DNA from: Ligilactobacillus murinus DSM 20452 = NBRC 14221 | GTDB taxonomy: Bacteria > Bacillota > Bacilli > Lactobacillales > Lactobacillaceae | Reading direction: 5' to 3' | Length of the DNA: 64,000 nucleotides | Assembly (NCBI RefSeq): GCF_001591685.1 | Contig: NZ_BCVJ01000001.1 | Location: 1-64,000 of the forward strand | In this document: in pieces, positions 29,544-37,259 of the stretch | Numbering within the stretch: the stretch's first letter is position 1 | Layout: every line of letters begins with the position of its first letter | Notes under the pieces: model-generated | Database searches by the model: none | What the model was told of the DNA's origin: nothing | The model's input: only the letters and a program-made list of their open reading frames with translations | Made by a program: the position numbers and the translations under genes

Positions 29544-30158
29544 TCAGTCGACCCCTAATTGTTTCTTATAATCAGGCAAGAAACGTTTAACACGCCAACG
29601 TTCAGCCCGAATGATAGTTTTGATCTTTTCTGCTGCTTTAGTAACTTCATCGTTTACGACCGCGTAATCGTAATTTTGCATCATTTCGATCTCATCTTTT
29701 GCCTTTTCCATACGCTTATCGATCGTTTCTAGATCATCAGTCCCACGATTGATGATCCGTTGGCGAAGTTCCATCAGATCAGGTGGCGTCAAGAAGATGA
29801 ACAAGCCGTCTGAAACTTTTTCACGTACTTGCATCGCACCTTTGACTTCGATCTCCAAAAAGACATCTTTCCCCGCATCGAGCATCTCATTAACGTATTT
29901 TAATGGTGTTCCATAATAATTGTCAACATATTGAGCATATTCCAACATGCCTCCATCGGCGATCTCTTTTTCAAACTCCTCTTTTGAAACGAAGTAGTAA
30001 TCTTTACCATTAACTTCGCCTGGTCGCATTTGTCTAGTCGTCATTGAGATCGAATAGTCAAAGTTGTTTCCTTCTTGTGAAAAGATCTCCTTTCGCACAG
30101 TACCCTTCCCCACACCAGAAGGACCTGAAAGGACGATCAACATTCCTCTTTTAGCCAT
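29544..30158 (-). CDS. gmk: Guanylate kinase
   Basis: 204 residues. P-loop [12 protein letters not shown] (9-20), [19 protein letters not shown] for GMP binding, and [11 protein letters not shown]. Phosphorylates GMP to GDP. GAGGAG precedes the ATG. Usual partner of rpoZ. Confidence 0.96.
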   Translation of the reverse strand: MAKRGMLIVLSGPSGVGKGTVRKEIFSQEGNNFDYSISMTTRQMRPGEVNGKDYYFVSKEEFEKEIADGGMLEYAQYVDNYYGTPLKYVNEMLDAGKDVFLEIEVKGAMQVREKVSDGLFIFLTPPDLMELRQRIINRGTDDLETIDKRMEKAKDEIEMMQNYDYAVVNDEVTKAAEKIKTIIRAERWRVKRFLPDYKKQLGVD

Positions 30159-30187
30159 GCGCTTTATAACTCCTCAATTTATAAGTT

Positions 30188-30196
30188 TATATACCA
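30188..30196 (-). promoter_or_regulatory. Extended -10 of gmk-rpoZ
   Basis: TGG then TATATA (30188-30193) on the minus strand; the -35 is poor. The rest of the 306-base gap 30159-30464 shows only a small palindrome TCATGTCATGA (30284-30294) and the plus-strand promoter of the next gene. Confidence 0.4.
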
Positions 30197-30398
30197 TTGT
30201 GCACTTTTTTAAGGCTTTTTTCAAGTCGTCATGTCCATTTTTGCAGATTTTAATTAAATTTTCTCAAAAAAATCTAGGGCTTTTCATGTCATGAGCGATC
30301 CCCTAATCAAGAACCACTTATTGTACATAGGACACTACGTTGTAAAATGTCTATTTTCCTTCTAAGCTATATCAATATATTTTTATCCAAAGTTTCTC

Positions 30399-30449
30399 TT
30401 GATTTATCGAACAGACGTTCATATAATATAGATATCAAACAAATGTTCT
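30399..30449 (+). promoter_or_regulatory. SOS-type promoter with two LexA (DinR) boxes
   Basis: TTGATT (30399-30404), 17-bp spacer, TATAAT (30422-30427). The spacer holds CGAACAGACGTTCA (30408-30421), matching the Gram-positive LexA consensus CGAACNNNNGTTCG except the last base. A second site, CAAACAAATGTTCT (30436-30449), lies just after the -10. The arrangement predicts tight LexA repression. Confidence 0.8.
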
Positions 30450-30464
30450 AGGAGGATATTTACC

Positions 30465-30860
30465 ATGACACTTAAAAAATTCTTCAGCCCTGAAAATTTG
30501 AGCAAATTTACTAAAAATCTCCATACTAAAGCACAATCATTCTTTGAACTCGAACAAACAACGCCTCCCCCACGTACAACCGATTTTGCAAGTATTCCAC
30601 CAAAGCAACTTGCACTTTTCTTACAACAAGCGATCCGTTCGCAAAAAACAGCTACTCTCACTTTAGCACTAAAGGATGGCACGACTGAAACACTCAGCGG
30701 GAAACTAGATTCGATCAAAAACCGTTTTGACGCTGTAACTCTCAAGATATCAGACAAACAGACCCGGGTCGTCTTCACCAAAGATATCGTTCATCTCGGT
30801 TTAGAACGTTTCTCTGTCAAAGACGTCACACTTCATCATCCAGTCCTCATCAGTAAATAA
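30465..30860 (+). CDS. Small SOS-regulated protein, YolD-like C-terminal region suspected
   Basis: 131 residues, ATG 9 bases after AGGAGG. Residues about 1-35 are basic and helical, about 36-58 (TDFASIPPKQLALFLQQAI) resemble the FASLP segment of YolD-family proteins, and about 63-110 (TLTLALKDGTTETLSGKLDSI..VVFTKDIVHL) look like a small beta-barrel as in YolD. YolD proteins are SOS genes usually beside Y-family polymerases; none is adjacent here. Family assignment is tentative; the LexA boxes are clear. Confidence 0.65.
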   Translation: MTLKKFFSPENLSKFTKNLHTKAQSFFELEQTTPPPRTTDFASIPPKQLALFLQQAIRSQKTATLTLALKDGTTETLSGKLDSIKNRFDAVTLKISDKQTRVVFTKDIVHLGLERFSVKDVTLHHPVLISK

Positions 30861-30861
30861 C

Positions 30862-30893
30862 AAAAAACCTGTCGTAAAAATGACAGGTTTTTT
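30862..30893. terminator. Bidirectional terminator
   Basis: Perfect 12-bp stem AAAAAACCTGTC (30862-30873) with GACAGGTTTTTT (30882-30893); serves the SOS gene and glnA, which converge. Confidence 0.85.
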
Positions 30894-30908
30894 AACTAAT
30901 ATTTTAGC

Positions 30909-32252
30909 TTAATAAAGCTCTAGGTATTGATCACGTTCCCATTGGGATACTTCTTGGCGATATGCCTCCCACTCTAAACGTTTAGCTTCAATAAAGTTGT
31001 TGTATAGGTGTGGCCCCATCGCATTGATGATCACTTCATCAGTCCGTAAGGCTTTTAGCGCATTATGCAAGGTCGATGGTAGATCCTCGATCCCATTAGC
31101 TTTGCGCTCTTCTTCGCCCATAACATAAATGTTACGGTCAACTGGTTTTGGGGGTTCGATCTTATTCTTCAAACCATCTAACCCAGCAGCTAAGACAGCA
31201 GCTACCGCAAGATATGGATTAGCTGATGGATCAACACTGCGTAATTCGACCCGGGTAGATAAACCACGAGCGATCGGTACACGGATCAACGGTGAACGGT
31301 TATGACCAGACCAAGCTACGTAAACTGGAGCTTCGTATCCTGGAACTAAACGCTTATAAGAGTTGACCGTTGGATTCATAACAGCAGTATAATTACGCGC
31401 ATGCTTGATCAATCCACCCAAGAAATAGCGCGCTTCTTGAGAAAGTTGCTCTTCAGCATTTTCATCAAAGAAAACATTGCCTTTTTCATTGAAAAGTGAC
31501 ATATTCAAGTGCATCCCTGATCCATTGATCCGATCAAGTGGTTTTGGCATAAATGTTGCATGTAGACCATATTTTCTAGCTACAGTTTTAACAACTAGTT
31601 TGAATGTTTGGATATTATCACAGGCATGTAGTGCATCTGCGTACTTAAAATCAACTTCATGTTGACCAGGAGCAACTTCATGGTGTGAAGCTTCAACATC
31701 AAAGCCCATCTTTTCTAATTCCAATACGATATCACGTCGACAATTTTCGCCGAGGTCGACTGGAGCAAGGTCAAAATAACTTCCCTTGTCATTTAGATGT
31801 GTGGTTGGTTTACCTGTTTCAGGATCTAATTTGAATAAGAAAAATTCTGGTTCAGGCCCAATGTTGAAGTCAGTAAAACCTAATTCTTTCATTTCGTCCA
31901 AAATGCGGATCAAATTATTTCTTGGATCCCCATAAAATGGTGTTCGATCAGCATTATAAACTTCACAGATCAAACGTGCAACTTTTCCGTGTTCACTTTC
32001 CCACGGAAAGATCAACCATGTTGATAGATCCGGGTAAAGCCACATATCGCTTTCTTCGATCCGTACAAAGCCATCGATCGAAGAACCATCAAACATCATC
32101 TTATTATCTAATACTTTGTCAAGTTGGCTGATCGGAACTTCCACGTTTTTGATCGTACCGTAGAGATCAGTGAACATCAAGCGCAAAAATTGCACATGTT
32201 CATCTTTTGCCAATTTACGAATTTCATCTTTGGTGTAGCTAGGTTTTGCCAT
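30909..32252 (-). CDS. glnA: Glutamine synthetase type I
   Basis: 447 residues, the GSI-alpha length of Firmicutes. Seen: [11 protein letters not shown] near the N terminus, EPEFFLF, the ammonia/glutamate site SGMHLNMSL, and [17 protein letters not shown]. Makes glutamine from glutamate, ammonia and ATP; feedback-inhibited GlnA also controls GlnR in this group. Follows glnR by 23 bases. Confidence 0.97.
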   Translation of the reverse strand: MAKPSYTKDEIRKLAKDEHVQFLRLMFTDLYGTIKNVEVPISQLDKVLDNKMMFDGSSIDGFVRIEESDMWLYPDLSTWLIFPWESEHGKVARLICEVYNADRTPFYGDPRNNLIRILDEMKELGFTDFNIGPEPEFFLFKLDPETGKPTTHLNDKGSYFDLAPVDLGENCRRDIVLELEKMGFDVEASHHEVAPGQHEVDFKYADALHACDNIQTFKLVVKTVARKYGLHATFMPKPLDRINGSGMHLNMSLFNEKGNVFFDENAEEQLSQEARYFLGGLIKHARNYTAVMNPTVNSYKRLVPGYEAPVYVAWSGHNRSPLIRVPIARGLSTRVELRSVDPSANPYLAVAAVLAAGLDGLKNKIEPPKPVDRNIYVMGEEERKANGIEDLPSTLHNALKALRTDEVIINAMGPHLYNNFIEAKRLEWEAYRQEVSQWERDQYLELY

Positions 32253-32275
32253 ACTGATTGCTCCTTGTAATTTGA

Positions 32276-32662
32276 TTAGAGACCGTTATTTCGGAAAGAA
32301 AATTGATTTTGCTTGCTCAAACCGCTGACAGCAACGAATTCATCGCGTAAGATCCGTCTAACATCGGCATCCGTCAGTGATTTTTCACGTTTAGCTTGGC
32401 GTTTTGCCTCTTCTTGGGCGCGCTCAGCATAGATCTGTTTGATCCCAGCCATGTTGATACCCTCAGCTAAATAATCTTTGACTTCTAATAATTTATCAAT
32501 ATTGTTCAACGAATACATCCGACGATTACCTTCATTTCGTTCAGGTATGACCAATCCCTGTTCCTCATAATAGCGGATCTGCCGTGCAGTTAGATCAGTA
32601 AGTTTCATGACCGTCCCGATCGGCAAAACAGCCAATGAGCGACGTAACTCTTTTTCCTTCAT
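32276..32662 (-). CDS. glnR: MerR-family nitrogen repressor GlnR
   Basis: 128 residues. N-terminal winged helix with [18 protein letters not shown] and [20 protein letters not shown]-terminal tail for GlnA-dependent autoinhibition. Represses glnRA and glutamine uptake when nitrogen is ample. Its own promoter carries an exact GlnR box. Confidence 0.96.
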   Translation of the reverse strand: MKEKELRRSLAVLPIGTVMKLTDLTARQIRYYEEQGLVIPERNEGNRRMYSLNNIDKLLEVKDYLAEGINMAGIKQIYAERAQEEAKRQAKREKSLTDADVRRILRDEFVAVSGLSKQNQFSFRNNGL

Positions 32663-32688
32663 AACATCCTCCTTTGGATCACTCCATT

Positions 32689-32741
32689 ATCATAGCAACT
32701 CTAAATTATATTGTCAATCACTTATGTTACATTTTATAACA
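32689..32741 (-). promoter_or_regulatory. glnRA promoter and GlnR operator
   Basis: Minus strand: consensus TTGACA (32712-32717), 17-bp spacer, TATGAT (32689-32694) preceded by TGC. Just upstream, 32725-32741 reads TGTTA-N7-TAACA, an exact match to the GlnR/TnrA site TGTNA-N7-TNACA. Confidence 0.9.
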
Positions 32742-32764
32742 TAGAATGATAGATATTTATTTTT

Positions 32765-32798
32765 TTAATAAAAAAGTCGAGTATAAACCCGACTTTTT
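32765..32798 (-). terminator. Terminator of the PLP-enzyme gene
   Basis: AAAAAGTCG (32771-32779) pairs with CGACTTTTT (32790-32798), followed on the minus strand by a T-rich run. Confidence 0.8.
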
Positions 32799-32804
32799 GA
32801 CTGC

Positions 32805-34073
32805 TCAATCTTTATAAAATGCTTCTTTAGCGGCTGCCGTGACGGCTAATTTAACATGTGCGTAAGATAGACCACCTTGAATGTAGAGACAATATGGTTC
32901 ACGCAAAGGACCGTCAGAGGAAAGTTCGATCGTTGATCCTTCTGTGAAACTCCCAGAAGCCATAATAACTTGATCTTCATAGCCATCCATATAACTTGGC
33001 ACTGGATCAACAAAAGCATTCATTGGTGAATTATGCTGGATCGCAGCACAGAACTTGATCATCGGTTCTGGCTTTCCAAATGTGACCGTTTGAACGAGGT
33101 CTGTTCGCGGTGCATCCCATTTAGGCGAAACCTCCATTCCAAGTTCTTCTAATAAGGCCGCCGTATAGATCGCACCTTTGATCGCCTCTCCTGTTGTATG
33201 TGGTGCCATAAAGACTCCTTGATAGAAATCACGTAGATATCCCCAAGTTGGCCCTTCAGCCTTACCTAAACCAGGAGCATAAAGTTGCGCAGCTGCCTGC
33301 GCCACTAAGTCTTTACGTCCAACGATAAAGGCACCACCCTTAGCGATCCCCGCACCAGCATTTTTGAATAACGAACCCGCCATCAGATCTGCCCCGTAAA
33401 ATGTCGGTTCTGTTGGTTCTGAAAATTCACCATAACAATTATCGATGAAGACCACCGCATTTGGAGCATATTGTTTTACAAATTCGATCATTTCTTTAAC
33501 TTCATCAACAACGAAACTGTCGCGGGTCGCATAACCACGTGAACGTTGGATTGCGACCATCTTGATCGACTTATCATTTTGTAATTTTTCTTTGACCGCA
33601 TCATAGTCAACTTTGCCTTGCTCATTTAATGGAGTGTAATCAAAATTGATATCATATTCTTTGAGAGTTTTAGGATTATCGCCTACAACACCGATAACTT
33701 GTTGGATCGTATCATACGGCATCCCCGTCATATAATAAAGAGTATCTTTAGGACGTAAAACACCGTAAAAAGCAGTTGCGATCGCATGTGTCCCCGAGAT
33801 AAGTTGTGGTCGAACTAAAGCGTCATCGACTTTAAAATAGTCAGCAAAGATCGCTTCAAGTTTTTCACGTCCCATATCATCAAAACCATACCCCGTTGAA
33901 CCAACCAGATCTTCTTCAGCGACCCGGTGCTTTCTAAATAAGCTCAACAAACGTTGTTGATTGTAGAGCACTTGTTCATCGATCTTTTGCAAATGACCAC
34001 TGATCTTTTCATCAACTTTTGCCACCTTTGCGATCAGATCTTCTGGTAAGTTTTGTTTCCATGAATTTAACAT
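32805..34073 (-). CDS. ynbB: PLP-dependent enzyme, methionine gamma-lyase-like (YnbB)
   Basis: 422 residues of the YnbB/aluminium-resistance family, fold-type I. STGYGFDDMGREKLEAIFA lies near residues 59-77 and the PLP lysine is probably in GSLFKNAGAGIAKGG. Substrate not established. It follows miaA by 13 bases and precedes glnR, exactly the Firmicutes order (miaA-ynbB-glnR-glnA). Confidence 0.9.
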   Translation of the reverse strand: MLNSWKQNLPEDLIAKVAKVDEKISGHLQKIDEQVLYNQQRLLSLFRKHRVAEEDLVGSTGYGFDDMGREKLEAIFADYFKVDDALVRPQLISGTHAIATAFYGVLRPKDTLYYMTGMPYDTIQQVIGVVGDNPKTLKEYDINFDYTPLNEQGKVDYDAVKEKLQNDKSIKMVAIQRSRGYATRDSFVVDEVKEMIEFVKQYAPNAVVFIDNCYGEFSEPTEPTFYGADLMAGSLFKNAGAGIAKGGAFIVGRKDLVAQAAAQLYAPGLGKAEGPTWGYLRDFYQGVFMAPHTTGEAIKGAIYTAALLEELGMEVSPKWDAPRTDLVQTVTFGKPEPMIKFCAAIQHNSPMNAFVDPVPSYMDGYEDQVIMASGSFTEGSTIELSSDGPLREPYCLYIQGGLSYAHVKLAVTAAAKEAFYKD

Positions 34074-34086
34074 TGAAAATCCTCCG

Positions 34087-35013
34087 TTATTTTGCGAGCC
34101 AGTCCGTAACTAACTCAATAATTTTTTCTTTTTGTGCTGGATGTTGTACGATATCAAACCAATTAACATCCATTTTATTGCGAAACCATGTCAATTGCCG
34201 TTTGGCATAGCGTCGTGAATTTTGTTTGACTGCTAAGACAGCCTCTTCAAGTGTGATCTTATCCTCAAAATATGGGTAAAATTCTTTATATCCGATCCCT
34301 TTTCCCGGGGGTAATTGGACCCCGCCTTTTTCATAGAGAAAACGGGCTTCTGCCAACAAGCCCTGCTCTAACATCAGATCGACTCGTTGATTGATCCGTT
34401 CGTATAGTAAAGCCCGCTCTGTTGTCAAACCAATGATCAAGGCATCGTAAGCCAAACTTTTTTGGTCAGCTTGACTGGAAAACAGATTTCCAGTTTTTTC
34501 ATAGACTTCTAAAGCCCGCACGACCCGTTGTTCATTTTGAAATGGGATCTTTGCAGCTGCCTTAGGGTCGATCTGAGCTAATTTTTCCCATAACTTTTTT
34601 TGCCCATGTTCAGCTGCAAAAGCATGCCATTTGTTACGTGTAATCTCAGCTTGAGCATAACTATCTTGACCCAGCTTAAAATCATTTAATAACGCATGAA
34701 GATAAAAACCAGTTCCCCCGGCTAAGATCGGCAATTTATCTTCTTTAGCGATCATTTGGGCATCTTGTTTACACTGCGCAATAAAATCAGCTACAGAAAA
34801 GCGCTGATCGATTTCATTTATATCAAGCATATAATGCTTGATGCCCTGCATTTCTGCGGGTGTTACTTTAGCTGTCCCAATGTCTAGACCGCGATAGATC
34901 TGCATCGAATCCCCCGAGATGACCTCACCATTGAATTTTTGGGCTAATTCAACAGCTAATGCCGTTTTCCCCACTGCAGTTGGCCCCACGATCAATAGTA
35001 GCTTTTGTGCCAT
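34087..35013 (-). CDS. miaA: tRNA dimethylallyltransferase
   Basis: 308 residues. P-loop GPTAVGKTALAVELA (9-23), SGDSMQIYRGLDIGTAK and AGGTGFYLHALL. Prenylates A37 in tRNAs reading UNN codons. Translation starts at ATG after GAAAGGAAAG. Confidence 0.96.
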   Translation of the reverse strand: MAQKLLLIVGPTAVGKTALAVELAQKFNGEVISGDSMQIYRGLDIGTAKVTPAEMQGIKHYMLDINEIDQRFSVADFIAQCKQDAQMIAKEDKLPILAGGTGFYLHALLNDFKLGQDSYAQAEITRNKWHAFAAEHGQKKLWEKLAQIDPKAAAKIPFQNEQRVVRALEVYEKTGNLFSSQADQKSLAYDALIIGLTTERALLYERINQRVDLMLEQGLLAEARFLYEKGGVQLPPGKGIGYKEFYPYFEDKITLEEAVLAVKQNSRRYAKRQLTWFRNKMDVNWFDIVQHPAQKEKIIELVTDWLAK

Positions 35014-35149
35014 TATCTTTCCTTTCTACAAGACTAATTATTCACATGATTAATACTATCATATTTTTTAGCCAAAAGAGTTAAATACTGGATATTTTTT
35101 GGCTAATCATTCATAATAGGAGTAGTAATTCAAAAAGGAGGAATCCCCT

Positions 35150-35326
35150 ATGAAGACATTTGGTAAGGGCTTCTTAGTTGGCACGTTAACTGCTTTTAGT
35201 GCAGTTGCAGGTTGTGTTTATGCATTCAAGAAGACTGTAGTTGAACCGATCGAAGAACGCGAAGCCGTGTTGGATCAACACCGTCGTCGTGCATTGCGCA
35301 AACGCCGTTCTTCCCATCAAGGATAA
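35150..35326 (+). CDS. DUF3042 family small protein
   Basis: 58 residues: an N-terminal hydrophobic segment (about 7-25, with FLVGTLTAFSAVAG) and a basic C terminus (HRRRALRKRRS). This matches the small DUF3042 proteins found beside miaA in lactobacilli and enterococci; function unknown, probably membrane-anchored. AAGGAGG lies 7 bases before the ATG. The promoter is unclear. Confidence 0.85.
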   Translation: MKTFGKGFLVGTLTAFSAVAGCVYAFKKTVVEPIEEREAVLDQHRRRALRKRRSSHQG

Positions 35327-35335
35327 TAGATAAGC

Positions 35336-35370
35336 TACCCGCTCCATTTTTTGAGAGCGGGTATTTTTAT
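35336..35370 (+). terminator. DUF3042 terminator
   Basis: TACCCGCTC (35336-35344) pairs with GAGCGGGTA (35355-35363), followed by TTTTTATTT. Confidence 0.85.
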
Positions 35371-35388
35371 TTACTTTATTACGTCCTG

Positions 35389-35420
35389 ATGATATCATAA
35401 TGATATCGTAATGCTAAAAT
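35389..35420 (+). promoter_or_regulatory. Promoter covered by two 11-bp tandem repeats
   Basis: ATGATATCATA (35389-35399) and ATGATATCGTA (35400-35410) repeat with one helical turn spacing and run into ATGCTAAAAT, an extended -10 (TAAAAT at 35415-35420). The repeats occupy the -35 and spacer. This is where an autorepressing ribbon-helix-helix protein, encoded just downstream, would be expected to bind. Confidence 0.6.
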
Positions 35421-35441
35421 ATTTTTTAAGTGAGGATCTTT

Positions 35442-35798
35442 ATGGACAAAGATGAAATGACGACCTTCTTATTTCGGTTGCCAGCTTCATTAAAAGAAAA
35501 ACTAAGTAAGAAGGCTAAAGAAGAAAATAAAAGTGTCAATGCAACATTGCAATCGATCGTTGATGAATCCTTAACTAAACCCACTAGTTCTGAGTCCTTG
35601 GAGAAACGAATGTTTTTAGGCAAACGCGTTTCGGCTAGGCAATTTGATGAACTTGATGGTCTAGTCAAAGTTGATGGCATCTATTATCGCTACTTGATCG
35701 AAAGTAACCAACCTTTAAAACTCGGTCACGACTACATCATCATCGAAGCAGTGGGGAATATCTTAACTTTACGACCACTTAATAATAAAGAGGAGTGA
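35442..35798 (+). CDS. Ribbon-helix-helix protein fused to an NfeD-like OB domain
   Basis: 118 residues; ATG at 35442, 6 bases after GAGG (the GTG at 35430 overlaps the site). Residues 7-44 (TTFLFRLPASLKEKLSKKAK then SVNATLQSIVDESL) look like an Arc-type ribbon-helix-helix DNA-binding domain. Residues about 59-113 (GKRVSARQFDELDGLVKVDG, then LGHDYIIIEAVGNILTLRPL) fit the soluble OB fold at the end of NfeD proteins, including the G.V.V.G and I..V.GN.L.V pattern. NfeD proteins partner with SPFH proteins, and one is encoded 6 bases downstream. No membrane segment or ClpP-like protease part is present. Function of the fusion unknown. Confidence 0.75.
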   Translation: MDKDEMTTFLFRLPASLKEKLSKKAKEENKSVNATLQSIVDESLTKPTSSESLEKRMFLGKRVSARQFDELDGLVKVDGIYYRYLIESNQPLKLGHDYIIIEAVGNILTLRPLNNKEE

Positions 35799-35804
35799 AT
35801 CATT

Positions 35805-36611
35805 ATGTTTGGTATCAAGATCGTTCGCCAAAACTGTAAGGGACTCGTTGAGACCTTAGGCAAATATTCACGTTCAGTTGATGCTGGCTTACAATTCTAT
35901 GTTCCTGTTTTTCAAAAGATCCGGACAGTCGAATTGGCTATGCATCCACTGCGTCTACAAAAATATTCTGTTATCACGCAAGATAATGCCGAGATCGAGG
36001 CAAGCGTCACTTTGAACTACCACGTTACTGATGCTAAAAAATACACTTATGAAAACTCTGACTCTGTAGAATCTATGGCTCAATTAGTTCGCGGTCATCT
36101 ACGCGACATCATCGGACGAATGGATCTAAACGCAGCGTTAGGTTCGACCTCTAAGATCAACGCTGAGCTCGCACATGCGATCGGGGATCTGACAAATATT
36201 TATGGGATCAATGTCGATCGAGTCAACATCGATGAATTGACCCCTTCAAAAGAGATCCAAAAAGCTATGGATAAACAGTTGACCGCCGACCGCGAACGGG
36301 TAGCTGCGATCGCTCGAGCCGAAGGGGAAGCCCGCAACATCAAATTAACGACCGATGCTAAAAATAAAGCCTTAGTTGAAACTGCACAGGCTCAAGCCCA
36401 AGCGACAAAAACACGGGCTGACGCTGAAAGTTACCGGATCACCAAGATCCAAGAAGCTTTAAAAAATGTTGATGATAATTACTTCAAAGATCAAAGTATC
36501 ACTGCTTTTACCAACCTCGCTGAATCAGATACTAATCTAGTCGTACTTTCGAAAGAAGATATTACCGAACTAGGACAAGTACCTGTTATTAAAAAAATGT
36601 TAGACCAGTAA
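35805..36611 (+). CDS. SPFH/Band 7 (stomatin-like) protein without membrane anchor
   Basis: 268 residues. The SPFH domain spans about 5-180 (IVRQNCKGLVETLGKYSRSVDAGLQF.., QDNAEIEASVTLNYHVTD, VRGHLRDIIGRMDLNAAL), then an Ala/Glu-rich coiled-coil segment (165-225) and a short tail. Stomatin relatives form membrane microdomain scaffolds. Unlike paraslipins it starts directly in the SPFH domain with no hydrophobic N terminus. Second gene of the unit with the RHH-NfeD protein. Confidence 0.9.
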   Translation: MFGIKIVRQNCKGLVETLGKYSRSVDAGLQFYVPVFQKIRTVELAMHPLRLQKYSVITQDNAEIEASVTLNYHVTDAKKYTYENSDSVESMAQLVRGHLRDIIGRMDLNAALGSTSKINAELAHAIGDLTNIYGINVDRVNIDELTPSKEIQKAMDKQLTADRERVAAIARAEGEARNIKLTTDAKNKALVETAQAQAQATKTRADAESYRITKIQEALKNVDDNYFKDQSITAFTNLAESDTNLVVLSKEDITELGQVPVIKKMLDQ

Positions 36612-36627
36612 TGTTTCCTAACATATT

Positions 36628-36667
36628 AAAACCGCTATGATGTATTTTGGCATCATAGCGGTTTTTT
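36628..36667 (+). terminator. SPFH operon terminator
   Basis: Perfect 15-bp stem (36628-36642 with 36651-36665) followed by TT; strong. Confidence 0.88.
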
Positions 36668-36732
36668 AGCTGCTAGGAGTTAGGCATTTTTGATATTTTG
36701 AAGGCCAAATAAAGCCTTACAGCTATATTTTT

Positions 36733-36771
36733 ACAAAAATATGGGCGACAACTTTAGCGCTATCACCCATA
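36733..36771 (-). terminator. Terminator of the rhodanese-like gene
   Basis: Minus strand TATGGGTGA (36763-36771) pairs with TCGCCCATA (36740-36748; one G-U pair), followed by TTTTTGT. A further small stem AAGGC/GCCTT lies at 36699-36716. Confidence 0.65.
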
Positions 36772-36775
36772 CCTA

Positions 36776-37195
36776 CTAAATTTTTTTAGTTTTTTTCTTA
36801 CCATCCCATTTAGAGTAGCCACCCTTTAAAATGTAGATGTCGTTAAATCCTTCTTTTTTCAAACGAGCTGCGATCCGGATCGGCATTGCTTTAGTCGTAT
36901 CATAAAGGTAAACCGGTGCATCTTTACGCAATGCGTTTTCATAAAGCTTGAATTGTGCAAACGGCATATTTCTTGCCCCTAAAATATGTGAGCGCCCAAA
37001 CTCGGCACTATCTCGTAGATCGATAACTTGTCCTTTACGTAGACCTTGTTTGAACTCATCGCTTTCAACGATATGAGCAACTTTTTTGCCCCGATACCAC
37101 CAATATAATTGTGTACCAAGCATCCATAATAAGATAATGACCAAAACAAGGTCGATCCAAAGCCATGCTGAAATTTCACCCAATACTAAATTCAT
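36776..37195 (-). CDS. Membrane-anchored rhodanese-like protein lacking the catalytic cysteine
   Basis: 139 residues; ATG at 37195, 7 bases after AGGAGG. One membrane segment (about 12-33), then a rhodanese domain (40-132) with VIDLRDSAEFGRSHILGARNMP and a final LKGGYSKW. The active-site position that is Cys in sulfurtransferases reads YLYDTTKAMPIR, so Asp99 replaces it and sulfur transfer is unlikely. Lies after glk as in related genomes. Confidence 0.88.
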   Translation of the reverse strand: MNLVLGEISAWLWIDLVLVIILLWMLGTQLYWWYRGKKVAHIVESDEFKQGLRKGQVIDLRDSAEFGRSHILGARNMPFAQFKLYENALRKDAPVYLYDTTKAMPIRIAARLKKEGFNDIYILKGGYSKWDGKKKTKKI

Positions 37196-37211
37196 CAAAA
37201 AACCTCCTAGA

Positions 37212-37244
37212 CTAAAACAGTCTCACCTAAAAGCGAGACTGTTT
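37212..37244 (-). terminator. Hairpin after glk
   Basis: AAACAGTCTC/GAGACTGTTT, perfect 10-bp stem (37215-37224 with 37235-37244), with only a short T run, so possibly partial before the rhodanese gene. Confidence 0.6.
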
Positions 37245-37259
37245 AATTGATCAATACGT

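Noticed and set aside
30419-30781. 120-codon frame opposite the SOS-regulated gene at 30465
   Set aside because: The plus-strand gene has a promoter, operators, ribosome-binding site and terminator; the antisense frame has none of these.
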